Position numbers and translations under genes: made by a program. This document shows positions 1 through 6,781 of a stretch of 22,751 bases of DNA, piece by piece. The stretch is from a virus, in the IMG/VR virus record IMGVR_UViG_3300008470_000308, positions 1 to 22,751 of that record. One strand, written 5' to 3'. Within the stretch, counting starts at the first letter, position 1. Every line of letters starts with the position of its first letter. The notes beneath the pieces were generated by a model. It was not told the origin of the DNA. It saw only the letters and a list, made by a program, of their open reading frames with translations, and made no database searches.

Positions 1-684
1 ACTGCGATAGCGAACGCCATTAAACAACATCCTGCGAAAGTAATTGTTTACATTGACGGGTTAGCGGCCTCGATAGCTTCAATCATAGCCTTGGCCGGAG
101 ACGAGGTTGTTATGGCCGAAAACGCTTTTTTCATGTTTCATGAAGCATGGACGATCATGATTGGGAACTCCGAAGATTTGAGAAAAGAGGCGGACTTGCT
201 TGACAAGATTGACGGCGCTCTTGCTCAGGCATACGTGAAGAAAACCGGCATGGAAGAAAAGGAAATCAAAGATCTTATGATGGCCGAAACGTGGCTTACT
301 GCTGAAGAAGCTCTCGAAATGGGGATGATTGACCGGATCGAAGATGGTGAGGAAGCAAATGCAACCATGTTTGATTTATCTGTTTTTGCAAATGTACCGG
401 ACAAACTGAAGGGAACGGAAGAAGGAGACAAAGAATTGAATCCGCGTGAGATAGAGCGTGTTCTGCGTGATGCTGGATACAGCCGAACTCAGGCGAAGGG
501 GATAGTGGCAAAGGGATTAGTCGAAGATCCTGTGCGTGATGCTCAGGAAGAAATCGATGAAGCGGAACGGGTTGCGCGTGATGCTCAAACTGACCCTCTG
601 CGTGATGCAGAACCAGCCGAGACGATGGACTATGTTACAAGTTTACTAACTCGGGGCGAAGGATTGCTCCAAAAAACTATTTAG
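1..684 (+). CDS. ClpP-like phage head maturation protease, 5' end missing
   Basis: This serine protease would cleave the N-terminal delta domain of the capsid protein in the prohead. The frame is open from base 1, so the true start lies upstream; the TTG at 91 falls inside the active-site region and is not a believable start. Visible residues 18-27 (IDGLAASIAS) match the ClpP nucleophile motif G-x-A-A-S, giving Ser24. His47 in FMFHEAW is the expected catalytic histidine. The stretch WLTAEEALEMGMIDRI matches the usual end of the ClpP-like domain. The last 70 or so residues form a charged tail with four (L/V/A)RDA(G/Q/E) segments. The next gene is the capsid protein, the classic order. The gene ends in TAG, which overlaps the SD of the capsid gene and lies in the same frame as it. 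The family call is firm; the role of the tail is unknown. Confidence 0.9.
   Translation, partial: TAIANAIKQHPAKVIVYIDGLAASIASIIALAGDEVVMAENAFFMFHEAWTIMIGNSEDLRKEADLLDKIDGALAQAYVKKTGMEEKEIKDLMMAETWLTAEEALEMGMIDRIEDGEEANATMFDLSVFANVPDKLKGTEEGDKELNPREIERVLRDAGYSRTQAKGIVAKGLVEDPVRDAQEEIDEAERVARDAQTDPLRDAEPAETMDYVTSLLTRGEGLLQKTI
465..608 (+). repeat. Four copies of GCGTGATGC in the protease C-terminal tail
   Basis: The 9-mer GCGTGATGC occurs at 465-473, 534-542, 576-584 and 600-608, all in the same reading frame. Each copy encodes RDA after a small hydrophobic residue. The copies are irregularly spaced within the charged, probably helical C-terminal tail. Confidence 0.8.
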
Positions 685-693
685 GAGGATATT

Positions 694-2019
694 GTGAAGA
701 CAATTAGTCAGTATAGAGAAGATATTGGGAACCTGATGAAATCTGCGGCTGATATTGATGCTCGATGTATCTCAGAGAATCGTGATCCGACCGATGAGGA
801 AACCAAATTCAAAAAGGACGTTTTGGACAAAGTTGTAAATCTGCGAGGAATCGTGGGCACGATGGAAAGACAGGATCAAATGTCAAGCGAACTGCTTGCG
901 CCAAAACCAGCAGAAACCAAACCTGCACCTTCCGGGATTACGATGGTAGAGGACAGGGCAGAGAAAGATAAGTTCCATTCCTTCGGACAGCAGTTGGCCG
1001 CGATTATGCAGGCTGGACTTCCCGGGGGAATTGTTGATCCTCGTCTGAGAAATACTCGGGCTGCTGCTTCTGGGTTGAATGAGACCACGCCTTCTGATGG
1101 TGGTTTTCTTGTTCAGACGGACTATGCCACCAAAATGCTTGAAGATGTTTTCGAGACTGGTATCCTTGCCGGAAGATGTGACAGGATCCCGATTTCTGCC
1201 AATTCTAACAGTATTAAGATCAACGGGATCGACGAAACGAGCAGGGCTTCTCACCGGTATGGCGGGATAGTGTCTTACTGGCTTGACGAAGCTGGCAACA
1301 AAACCGATCTTGGCTCCAAACCCAAATTCAGGCAGATTGAACTCTCCCTGAAGAAGATGATCGGGCTGTGCTATGCCACCGACGAAATGCTGGACGATTC
1401 CGCCGCGCTTGAGGGTATAATCCAGAAAGGCTTCAGGGGTGAGTTTGGTTTCCGGATTGACGATGCTCTGATCAATGGGACCGGCGCCGGAATGCCGCTT
1501 GGTATCCTGAATGCCGGAAGTCTGGTTTCAGTTGCGAAAGAAACCGGTCAGGACCCCGATACCATCGTTGCGGAAAATATTGTCAATATGTACTCCAGAC
1601 GATTTGCAGCGCAGACCTCAAATTATGCTTGGTTCTATAATCAGGATTGCGAACGACAGCTTTACACGATGTCTCTCGCGGTAGGTACGGGCGGGATTCC
1701 GCTTTATATGCCTCCGGGTGGATTGAGCGCTTCTCCTTATGCCACGATAATGGGACGTCCTGCAATCGCAATCGAGCAGTGTCAGACGGTTGGAACGGTT
1801 GGGGATATCTTCCTTGCCAATTTCAAAGATGGTTATGTGATCGGCGAAAAGGGCGGGATGAAAACGGATATGTCGATCCACGTTAGATTCCTATATGACG
1901 AGAGCGTGTTTCGCTTTGTCCTCAGAATTGACGGTCAGCCTGTACGGGCCAAGGCATTGACACCGGCTAAAGGCAGCAACACCCAAAACCATTTTATCGC
2001 CCTCGCTTCACGTGATTAG
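694..2019 (+). CDS. Major capsid protein, HK97 fold (gp5 family)
   Basis: This is the main shell subunit of the icosahedral head. The 441-residue length fits HK97 gp5-type proteins with a built-in scaffold. Residues 1-70 are charged and coiled-coil-like (delta domain). A Pro/Lys/Glu-rich linker follows, and GLNETTPSDGGFLVQTDYA at about 127-145 is the typical start of the mature N-arm. Later signatures include the E-loop region around SYWLDEAGNK, the LKKMIGLCYATDEMLDDS spine helix region and INGTGAGMPLGILN. The probable cleavage point lies between about residues 85 and 125, but the exact bond cannot be read. Start is GTG with AGGAGG at 683-688, five bases upstream. No separate scaffold gene is seen, which agrees with delta-domain scaffolding. 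It ends in TAG, with an in-frame TGA 18 bases later. Confidence 0.95.
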   Translation: MKTISQYREDIGNLMKSAADIDARCISENRDPTDEETKFKKDVLDKVVNLRGIVGTMERQDQMSSELLAPKPAETKPAPSGITMVEDRAEKDKFHSFGQQLAAIMQAGLPGGIVDPRLRNTRAAASGLNETTPSDGGFLVQTDYATKMLEDVFETGILAGRCDRIPISANSNSIKINGIDETSRASHRYGGIVSYWLDEAGNKTDLGSKPKFRQIELSLKKMIGLCYATDEMLDDSAALEGIIQKGFRGEFGFRIDDALINGTGAGMPLGILNAGSLVSVAKETGQDPDTIVAENIVNMYSRRFAAQTSNYAWFYNQDCERQLYTMSLAVGTGGIPLYMPPGGLSASPYATIMGRPAIAIEQCQTVGTVGDIFLANFKDGYVIGEKGGMKTDMSIHVRFLYDESVFRFVLRIDGQPVRAKALTPAKGSNTQNHFIALASRD

Positions 2020-2052
2020 GGACTAACGATTAACTGAGAGGAGGTTAATATC

Positions 2053-2547
2053 ATGATAAATGAAAATTATAAAATAGTACCGATCGGAAAAGAGATCGCT
2101 ATGGACACTGATACAAAATATTCAGATTCCATCAATATGAGGGGGTATCACAAAGCCACCTTTGTTATCACATTTAACACACTGGCTGATGAAAGCAATA
2201 AACTTACCGTTACAAGTGGGGCCACAGCCACAGCATACTCATCTGACCTATACTTTAATTATGCGTTAGGTGGTGCGGCGGTTGGAGCAGCGGTAGCCGG
2301 TTCAACGGCATCTTGCGACGTTCTTGCAGATTGGACGAATGCTGCAACTCTGACCCTGACACATGGAACGTATACCAATAAGATGTTGGTCGTTGAAGTA
2401 GATGCTGCATCAATGGATATTGCCAATGGAGAAGAATGGTTGGCTTTGGTTTTTACATATGTAGCATCCGCAACAGGTACTGCAAGTGTAATTGCAATCC
2501 TCGAACCCCGCTACAAGAGCAACCGTTCGGGAACTTGCCTGGCATAG
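2053..2547 (+). CDS. Structural protein of unknown function, copy A of a tandem pair
   Basis: This 164-residue protein follows the capsid gene with a strong SD (GAGGAGG). It is clearly paralogous to the next gene, also 164 residues: both share YKIVP near the start, a M-R-x-Y-H-K-A-T-F segment around residue 35, YA-GGAA-G-AVAGS in the middle, and ILEPRY near the end. The composition is rich in Ala, Thr, Ser and Val with few charges and no membrane segment, as in a beta-rich virion protein. Position right after the capsid gene suggests a head decoration or capsid-associated role. That is inference from location only, as no known family was recognised. Confidence 0.75.
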   Translation: MINENYKIVPIGKEIAMDTDTKYSDSINMRGYHKATFVITFNTLADESNKLTVTSGATATAYSSDLYFNYALGGAAVGAAVAGSTASCDVLADWTNAATLTLTHGTYTNKMLVVEVDAASMDIANGEEWLALVFTYVASATGTASVIAILEPRYKSNRSGTCLA

Positions 2548-2564
2548 CTTGAAAGGAGGCTATT

Positions 2565-3059
2565 ATGATAGCAGAACAATATAAAATAGTTCCGGTGATG
2601 AACTCGACGGACATTGGTGCGGGAACAGCTGGTGATTCTATCTGTATGAGGGATTATCACAAGGCAACCTTTATTATTACTATGGGAGCGGTTGCTGGTG
2701 CGAGTCTTGTGGTGCAGATATTCAGTGGGGCTGGCGATGGCGATAGAACCACGGCACTCGCTTTCGAGTACGCTTACGGTGGTGCAGCTATTGGAACAGC
2801 GGTAGCCGGAAGTGAAGCATCAAGCGATGTTCTGGCAGCATGGGCAACAGCTGCGACTACCGGTGTTGCTGTCGGCGATACGTCCTATGACAACTTTATG
2901 CTGGTGTGTGAAATCAATGCGTCTGCAATGGATACCGCGGACAATGAAGAGTGGTTGACAATATATCCGAATGGAGGAAGTTCGGGGGTTATGCACATTG
3001 TCGCTATTCTGGAACCGCGCTATCCAGAGAACAGGATTTACACTTGCTTGGCGTACTAA
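2565..3059 (+). CDS. Structural protein of unknown function, copy B of a tandem pair
   Basis: This is the second member of the pair beginning at 2053, with equal length and the same ordered motifs: YKIVP, MRDYHKATFIIT, YAYGGAAIGTAVAGS, EEWL and ILEPRYPENR. Divergence is greatest in residues 10-30 and 45-70, so the duplication is old enough for specialisation. Start ATG has AGGAGG ten bases upstream, and the 15 bases from SD to start (2554-2568) are repeated exactly at 4368-4382. The gene is followed by a stem-loop at 3068-3091. A decoration protein or its partner is the best guess. The two copies may form a heteromer or occupy different lattice sites. Confidence 0.75.
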   Translation: MIAEQYKIVPVMNSTDIGAGTAGDSICMRDYHKATFIITMGAVAGASLVVQIFSGAGDGDRTTALAFEYAYGGAAIGTAVAGSEASSDVLAAWATAATTGVAVGDTSYDNFMLVCEINASAMDTADNEEWLTIYPNGGSSGVMHIVAILEPRYPENRIYTCLAY

Positions 3060-3067
3060 CCTAATCT

Positions 3068-3091
3068 GGGTGTCTCTTAATTGAGGCACCC
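3068..3091 (+). other. Intergenic stem-loop after the first paralogue pair
   Basis: GGGTGTCTC (3068-3076) pairs with GAGGCACCC (3083-3091) over 9 bp, with one G-U wobble and a 6-base loop. No T-run follows, so this is not a classic intrinsic terminator. It sits between the stop at 3059 and the next SD at about 3096. It could be a 3'-end stabiliser, a processing site or a weak attenuator within the operon. Confidence 0.6.
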
Positions 3092-3107
3092 TATTAAGGA
3101 GTTTATC

Positions 3108-3302
3108 ATGTTTCAAGAAGACAAAGCTGAAGTCAAACAAATGATATCTGAGGCCATTGCTGGGATAAAAATACCGGAGGTGAAAGAGGTTCCTGTATTT
3201 GATGATTCTGGCCTGAAGAGAGAAATTGCCAAGTTGAAAGACGAAATAATTTCTCTTGATGCCAAAATCATAAAGGCAAAGCCTAAGAAGATAGGAGGCT
3301 AA
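3108..3302 (+). CDS. Small charged coiled-coil protein
   Basis: This 64-residue protein starts at ATG 3108, preceded by AAGGAG (3096-3101). An upstream in-frame TTG at 3081 lies inside the stem-loop and has no SD, so it is rejected. The sequence is highly charged. The second half (LKREIAKLKDEIISLDAKI) has heptad spacing of Leu/Ile and is likely a short coiled coil, and the C-terminus is Lys-rich. It lies between two pairs of duplicated structural genes. No family was recognised; an oligomerising accessory or minor head protein is possible. Confidence 0.6.
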   Translation: MFQEDKAEVKQMISEAIAGIKIPEVKEVPVFDDSGLKREIAKLKDEIISLDAKIIKAKPKKIGG

Positions 3303-3304
3303 TA

Positions 3305-3835
3305 ATGGGAAATTACAATCAATCAATGAGAAACAGTATCGGAGACGTTAACCGGGGCATTCTGGTTGAGACAGGCGACCTGCTTAGTACATCATACCAT
3401 ATTCAGGGGCAGGTCAATATCTTTACTGTTTACAATCGAATAATCGTCTATGGTCTTTGGGGTGAGGTGGTTCTCGCGGATCTTATTGGTGTTGGCTGTT
3501 TGCATCAATTCAACTGGACGTCCACAATTCCGGTGATTACAGTGCAACCTCTCTGTGCGGTTTCGACTGACATTACCGCGCTTGTGGTTGGCAACCGATT
3601 AACATTGCCGGGTGATGATTCCGGTACAGCATGCGCAATAACATATCTTGAGGGGATTTCATATTATGATCCCACACCGATGATTATCGGAAATTCTCGG
3701 TCATCTGCCGGTGTTGAAAGCTATGGAGTTATTGGTGAGTTGACCACAGTCGCAGACCTCACCGCTGGATCAATAAGATATTCAATCTTATACGTACCGC
3801 TTGACCACGATGCGTATGTTGAAGCGTTACTCTAA
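3305..3835 (+). CDS. Structural protein of unknown function, copy A of a second tandem pair
   Basis: This 176-residue beta-rich protein is paralogous to the following 171-residue protein. Shared features in order are a short charged N-terminus, (I/M)xVET at about 19-23, the FTVYNRI(I/L)V block at about 39-48, F-x-WTS with P-x-ITVQ at about 69-81, P-MI(I/M)GN at about 128-133, and a closing LYVPLD or LYIPID. Start ATG 3305 is two bases after the preceding TAA, with AGGAGG inside the end of the previous gene. No signal peptide or membrane span is seen. It is probably a virion component such as decoration or a small spike. No family was recognised. Confidence 0.72.
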   Translation: MGNYNQSMRNSIGDVNRGILVETGDLLSTSYHIQGQVNIFTVYNRIIVYGLWGEVVLADLIGVGCLHQFNWTSTIPVITVQPLCAVSTDITALVVGNRLTLPGDDSGTACAITYLEGISYYDPTPMIIGNSRSSAGVESYGVIGELTTVADLTAGSIRYSILYVPLDHDAYVEALL

Positions 3836-3853
3836 GAAAGGAGGACTGAAAAA

Positions 3854-4369
3854 ATGAACGAATCTACACGTACTATGATTAGAGACATGAAAGCTGGCAT
3901 GTTCGTTGAAACCAATGTCCTGCTTGGGACGGCGTATTTAGCAACGGCACAGGTCGAGCTTTTCACGGTTTACAATCGGATACTGGTTATGGGTCTGTTT
4001 TTTGAGGTCACTACATTGTGGGCCGGAGCGACGACCCTGAAATTTACATGGACATCTTCGGAACCAACAATAACGGTACAGGATATTTGCGCTTACGGCG
4101 GCAGCATGGATACTTTTGTTGCAGGGGCACGGTGTTATATGGTTGGCGACGCTTATGATACTGTTGCCAATGTTGAGGAAAGCGCCGGGATAACTCCTTT
4201 CGATGCTCTTCCTATGATGCTTGGAAATGCTCCGACTCTGGCAGGGGTGACGAGTGTGGGCACAATTGGTCAGGACAGCGGAGTTGCCGGAACTGGAGTT
4301 TCCGCCGGTAAATTCGGACTGCTTTATATTCCGATTGATCCAGGCTCTCGTGCCGTAGCACTCATGTAG
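3854..4369 (+). CDS. Structural protein of unknown function, copy B of a second tandem pair
   Basis: This 171-residue paralogue of the gene at 3305 shares FTVYNRILVMGL, FTWTSSEPTITVQDIC, PMMLGN and LLYIPID. Start ATG 3854 has AAAGGAGG upstream. The TAG stop (4367-4369) overlaps the SD of the next gene, and the downstream 62-residue gene is in the same frame. If this amber were read through, the two proteins would be fused. It is most likely a structural protein, with function unknown. Confidence 0.72.
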   Translation: MNESTRTMIRDMKAGMFVETNVLLGTAYLATAQVELFTVYNRILVMGLFFEVTTLWAGATTLKFTWTSSEPTITVQDICAYGGSMDTFVAGARCYMVGDAYDTVANVEESAGITPFDALPMMLGNAPTLAGVTSVGTIGQDSGVAGTGVSAGKFGLLYIPIDPGSRAVALM

Positions 4370-4378
4370 GAGGCTATT

Positions 4379-4567
4379 ATGACTGTACGATTAGTCACAA
4401 CTATACAACGCTGGATAGGCGAATCGGGTGATACAAAGCCGGAGAATCCCCCAGTAGGTTCAACCTTTTACGAACTCGATGTAGGTCAGTCTTTCATCTA
4501 CAACGGGTCTGAATGGGTTGAAGACATCTCAATGATTTACGCCATGACACAGGCGTTAGCAGAATAG
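4379..4567 (+). CDS. Small structural protein with a GSTFYE-type fibre motif
   Basis: This 62-residue protein contains PPVGSTFYELDVGQSFIYNG followed by SEWVE. The pattern Gly-Ser-Thr-aromatic-x-x-Asp, aromatic, Asn-Gly-x-x-Trp is common in small phage tail fibre or decoration proteins, where it forms a short beta-hairpin unit. Start ATG has an overlapping TAG/SD (TAGGAGG). It is in frame with the gene before it. Specific function is unknown; a small virion or fibre-attachment protein is likely. Confidence 0.6.
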   Translation: MTVRLVTTIQRWIGESGDTKPENPPVGSTFYELDVGQSFIYNGSEWVEDISMIYAMTQALAE

Positions 4568-4578
4568 GAGGTCTTAAA

Positions 4579-5196
4579 ATGAAAGCAGAAGGAAGAGTAG
4601 GGGCGATAAGCGGGAATTCTGGTTCCGTTAATCCGCTTAGAACCGATGCAAGGGGGCAGCTTGCAGTAGCCCTTAGTGGCGACTATAAAGACGCTACACT
4701 TGCCGGGAATCAGTATTTCGCATATTGTGGGGTACAGGATGTTGCATTGTACACAGCAACCTCAGCGATAGGGATGATTGTTTATAATCCTACTGGCAGT
4801 GGTGTCAATCTGGTCTGGAATAAATGGAATGTGATGGTTTCGATAACTTCAGCGGCAATGACCGGGATGGTGCTTGCTATTTCGGCGCAGGCTGCAACTC
4901 CGGGGACTACTACGGCGGCGACATTGACCGGAAAATCACTTTTGACCGGATCGACTGGGTTAAGTACTGGATCGGCGATAGCTTATTCCGTTGCGACGAT
5001 TACAACGGCTCCGGTAGTCTTTTGTCCATTGTTCCAAGATGCTGTCGCTGCTGCTTCTCTTGGTGGATTTGTTACCAATGGTGATCTTCAGGGAGCCTTC
5101 GCGTCTGCACCGGGGACTGTAACGGTAATGGGTGCGTTTGCTGCGGCTGGCGTTGATGTTGACATGACCCTTTGCTGGGAAGAGGTCCCAGTTTAG
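4579..5196 (+). CDS. Ala/Thr/Gly-rich virion-type protein
   Basis: This 205-residue protein starts at ATG 4579 with AGGAGG at about 4567. The N-terminal segment (RTDARGQLAVALSGDYKDATLAGNQYFAYCG) is followed by a long low-charge region rich in Ala, Thr, Gly and Ser with alternating hydrophobics, typical of a beta-sandwich structural protein. No enzyme motif, signal peptide or membrane helix was found. The gene ends TAG-TCC-TAA, a tandem stop, and is followed by a strong stem-loop. Its place in the head-adjacent cassette suggests decoration or fibre. Family not recognised. Confidence 0.65.
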   Translation: MKAEGRVGAISGNSGSVNPLRTDARGQLAVALSGDYKDATLAGNQYFAYCGVQDVALYTATSAIGMIVYNPTGSGVNLVWNKWNVMVSITSAAMTGMVLAISAQAATPGTTTAATLTGKSLLTGSTGLSTGSAIAYSVATITTAPVVFCPLFQDAVAAASLGGFVTNGDLQGAFASAPGTVTVMGAFAAAGVDVDMTLCWEEVPV

Positions 5197-5202
5197 TCCT
5201 AA

Positions 5203-5226
5203 TGGGGTGGGTTTAGGCTCACCCCA
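5203..5226 (+). other. Intergenic stem-loop, same design as the one at 3068
   Basis: TGGGGTGGG (5203-5211) pairs with CTCACCCCA (5218-5226) over 9 bp with one G-U wobble and the 6-base loop TTTAGG. The SD of the next gene (GGAGG) follows at once. There is no T-run. Geometry matches the 3068-3091 hairpin although the sequence differs. Confidence 0.65.
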
Positions 5227-5237
5227 CGGAGGAAATT

Positions 5238-6077
5238 ATGCCACACAAAGTTGACATGAGGTGGGTTGATAAGGACGGGTTTGAACATGGCTTTTATCGG
5301 GCTAATGGAAAGCCTCGTGTTTCGTCTACACCTTACTTATATGATATTGCAGAGGGTAATATTGAAGGCCGTTCACCGTGGACGAAGATTGGTTACAATT
5401 CAGAGATAAGCACAACCGAAGAATGTGTCTGGCCGGCTGGTGATGCGTATGTGTTTCCAACCGCTGAAGCGGGCATGGAGGTTGTGAGTACGAGTGTCGA
5501 AGACGACATTTTGACAGTTGCCCCAGCCCCAGGAACTGGCGTTCACAAGATAATGATCTACTACCTCAATGGGAACTATGAAGAGAAAACCACGGAAGTA
5601 ACTCTGAATGGACAAGCAGTAGTTGCCACAACCGCGACTGACATTTTCAGGATCAATGCTGTCCGGGTAATTGAGGCAGGAACTGGTGGTTGCGCTGCAG
5701 GTGCAATAAATGTCAGGAACTTAGCTGATACTCCAATTTATACCCAGATAGCAGCAGGCCACACGAGGGCAAGAGCATGTGTTTATACTGTTCCGATTAA
5801 CAAGACTCTGTACATTACCAGCCTATTTTTCTCCTCTACATCATCGGCAGGTAAAAACACTATCTTTACGACAAGGGCAAACCTAAACGACTTAACTGGC
5901 CAACAGGGAACTATTTTCTTTCCATTTCACGAGGTCGGGATAGAGGACGGGTCAACAAGGATCGAGCTTGAGATACCAACACGGCTGCCATCCATGACAG
6001 ATTTGCTCGTGGTTGGAAAGGGAACTGGAGTGGCAGTGTGTACGTGTGCATTAAGAGGATGGGAAGAGGCAGTCTAA
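5238..6077 (+). CDS. Virion structural protein, likely decoration or fibre type
   Basis: This 279-residue protein starts at ATG 5238 with CGGAGG upstream. Its pattern is one I associate with a widespread but uncharacterised phage structural protein: GYNSEISTTEECVWPAGDAYVFPTAEAGMEVVS, then IMIYYLNGNYEEKTTEVTLN, INAVRVIEAG, IYTQIAAGHTRARACVYTVP and NKTLYITSLFFS. Alternating hydrophobic residues suggest jelly-roll or beta-sandwich folds. There is no catalytic motif. It is followed by the most GC-rich stem-loop in the window. The virion role is inferred from context and composition. Confidence 0.65.
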   Translation: MPHKVDMRWVDKDGFEHGFYRANGKPRVSSTPYLYDIAEGNIEGRSPWTKIGYNSEISTTEECVWPAGDAYVFPTAEAGMEVVSTSVEDDILTVAPAPGTGVHKIMIYYLNGNYEEKTTEVTLNGQAVVATTATDIFRINAVRVIEAGTGGCAAGAINVRNLADTPIYTQIAAGHTRARACVYTVPINKTLYITSLFFSSTSSAGKNTIFTTRANLNDLTGQQGTIFFPFHEVGIEDGSTRIELEIPTRLPSMTDLLVVGKGTGVAVCTCALRGWEEAV

Positions 6078-6082
6078 TCCCC

Positions 6083-6120
6083 GGTGGAGGGGGGTTTTCC
6101 TCTCCTTCCCCCTCTCCACC
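6083..6120 (+). other. Long GC-rich intergenic stem-loop
   Basis: GGTGGAG (6083-6089) pairs with CTCCACC (6114-6120), and GGGGG (6090-6094) pairs with CCCCC (6108-6112). This gives 12 bp with a single bulged T at 6113 and a 13-base pyrimidine-rich loop. No T-run follows; the downstream sequence is ACACAAAAAA. It is the third hairpin found between structural genes in this cassette. Confidence 0.65.
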
Positions 6121-6145
6121 ACACAAAAAAGGCAAGGAGGCCAAA

Positions 6146-6514
6146 ATGAAGAAGCTAATTATACTTTTAATCGTACTTTTCGCAAGCATGTCTTATGCGG
6201 CAGATAAATCGGTAACATTGCAATGGGAACAGGAAGCCGCAGATCTTCCGTACATCACCGGTTGGGAGGTGAGCTACAGTGTTGACAATCAGGATACATG
6301 GACATCATTCCCGCCTATTCCCTATACTGATCAGCAGGATACATACCAGGCTGATGAGATGGTTATTGTCTCCGACACTGGATTCACGGAGGTGTTCTTC
6401 CGTGCAAGGACACTTGCTGAAAACAACAATCACAGTGATTACTGTGCTGCAATCGGCAAGGCTTTCGGCAAGGCGACAAAGGTAATTAATTTTAAATTTA
6501 AGGTGGTTGAATAG
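6146..6514 (+). CDS. Secreted Fn3-like domain protein
   Basis: This 122-residue protein starts at ATG 6146 with AAGGAGG seven bases upstream. An in-frame extension to 6038 crosses the hairpin and the previous gene and is rejected. Residues 1-18 (MKKLIILLIVLFASMSYA) form a textbook signal peptide: two Lys, a hydrophobic core, and a signal-peptidase-I-like S-Y-A before ADK. The mature part (SVTLQWEQ, GWEVSYSVDNQDTW, EVFFRARTLAENN) reads like one fibronectin type III or Ig-like beta-sandwich. A Sec signal is odd for a virion protein, which assembles in the cytoplasm. It might be an envelope-located exclusion or lysis factor. It overlaps the next gene by one base. Confidence 0.7.
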   Translation: MKKLIILLIVLFASMSYAADKSVTLQWEQEAADLPYITGWEVSYSVDNQDTWTSFPPIPYTDQQDTYQADEMVIVSDTGFTEVFFRARTLAENNNHSDYCAAIGKAFGKATKVINFKFKVVE

Positions 6515-6762
6515 TGGCAGAACAAAAAATGACAGGTGTACTCGATACTGATTGCCGATTTACCGTTTATTATGACGATGAGAAGAAAGTCGTTACTGGG
6601 TACAAAATCGAAAACAAGACGAAGCAGAGATGTATAGTTGAGTTTAAAGAGCCGTACAAGGAACTGTCAGAAGTAAAGGAATCAGTAATAACAACGAAAA
6701 CGATAGACTTAAAGATTCAGCCAGCATTTACCACATCAAGAGATGGAAGGTGTCAGTTTTAG
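6514..6762 (+). CDS. Small protein of unknown function
   Basis: This 82-residue protein begins at GTG 6514, sharing one base with the TAG stop of the secreted protein. That coupling suggests co-translation. Residues 5-60 form alternating charged and hydrophobic strands (GVLDTDCRFTVYYDDEKKVVTGYKIEN). There is no Sec signal or membrane helix. No family was recognised; it may partner the preceding Fn3-like protein. Confidence 0.5.
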   Translation: MAEQKMTGVLDTDCRFTVYYDDEKKVVTGYKIENKTKQRCIVEFKEPYKELSEVKESVITTKTIDLKIQPAFTTSRDGRCQF

Positions 6763-6781
6763 CATCTCACTGGGGAATTAA

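Noticed and set aside
2820-3326. Minus-strand frame of 168 codons
   Set aside because: It crosses three well-supported forward genes with good SDs and a hairpin. Its composition looks random and no motif is seen.
6083-6145. Intrinsic transcription terminator
   Set aside because: The hairpin is strong but is followed by ACACAAAAAA rather than a T-run, and the reverse strand also lacks a T-run after the stem. The operon clearly goes on.
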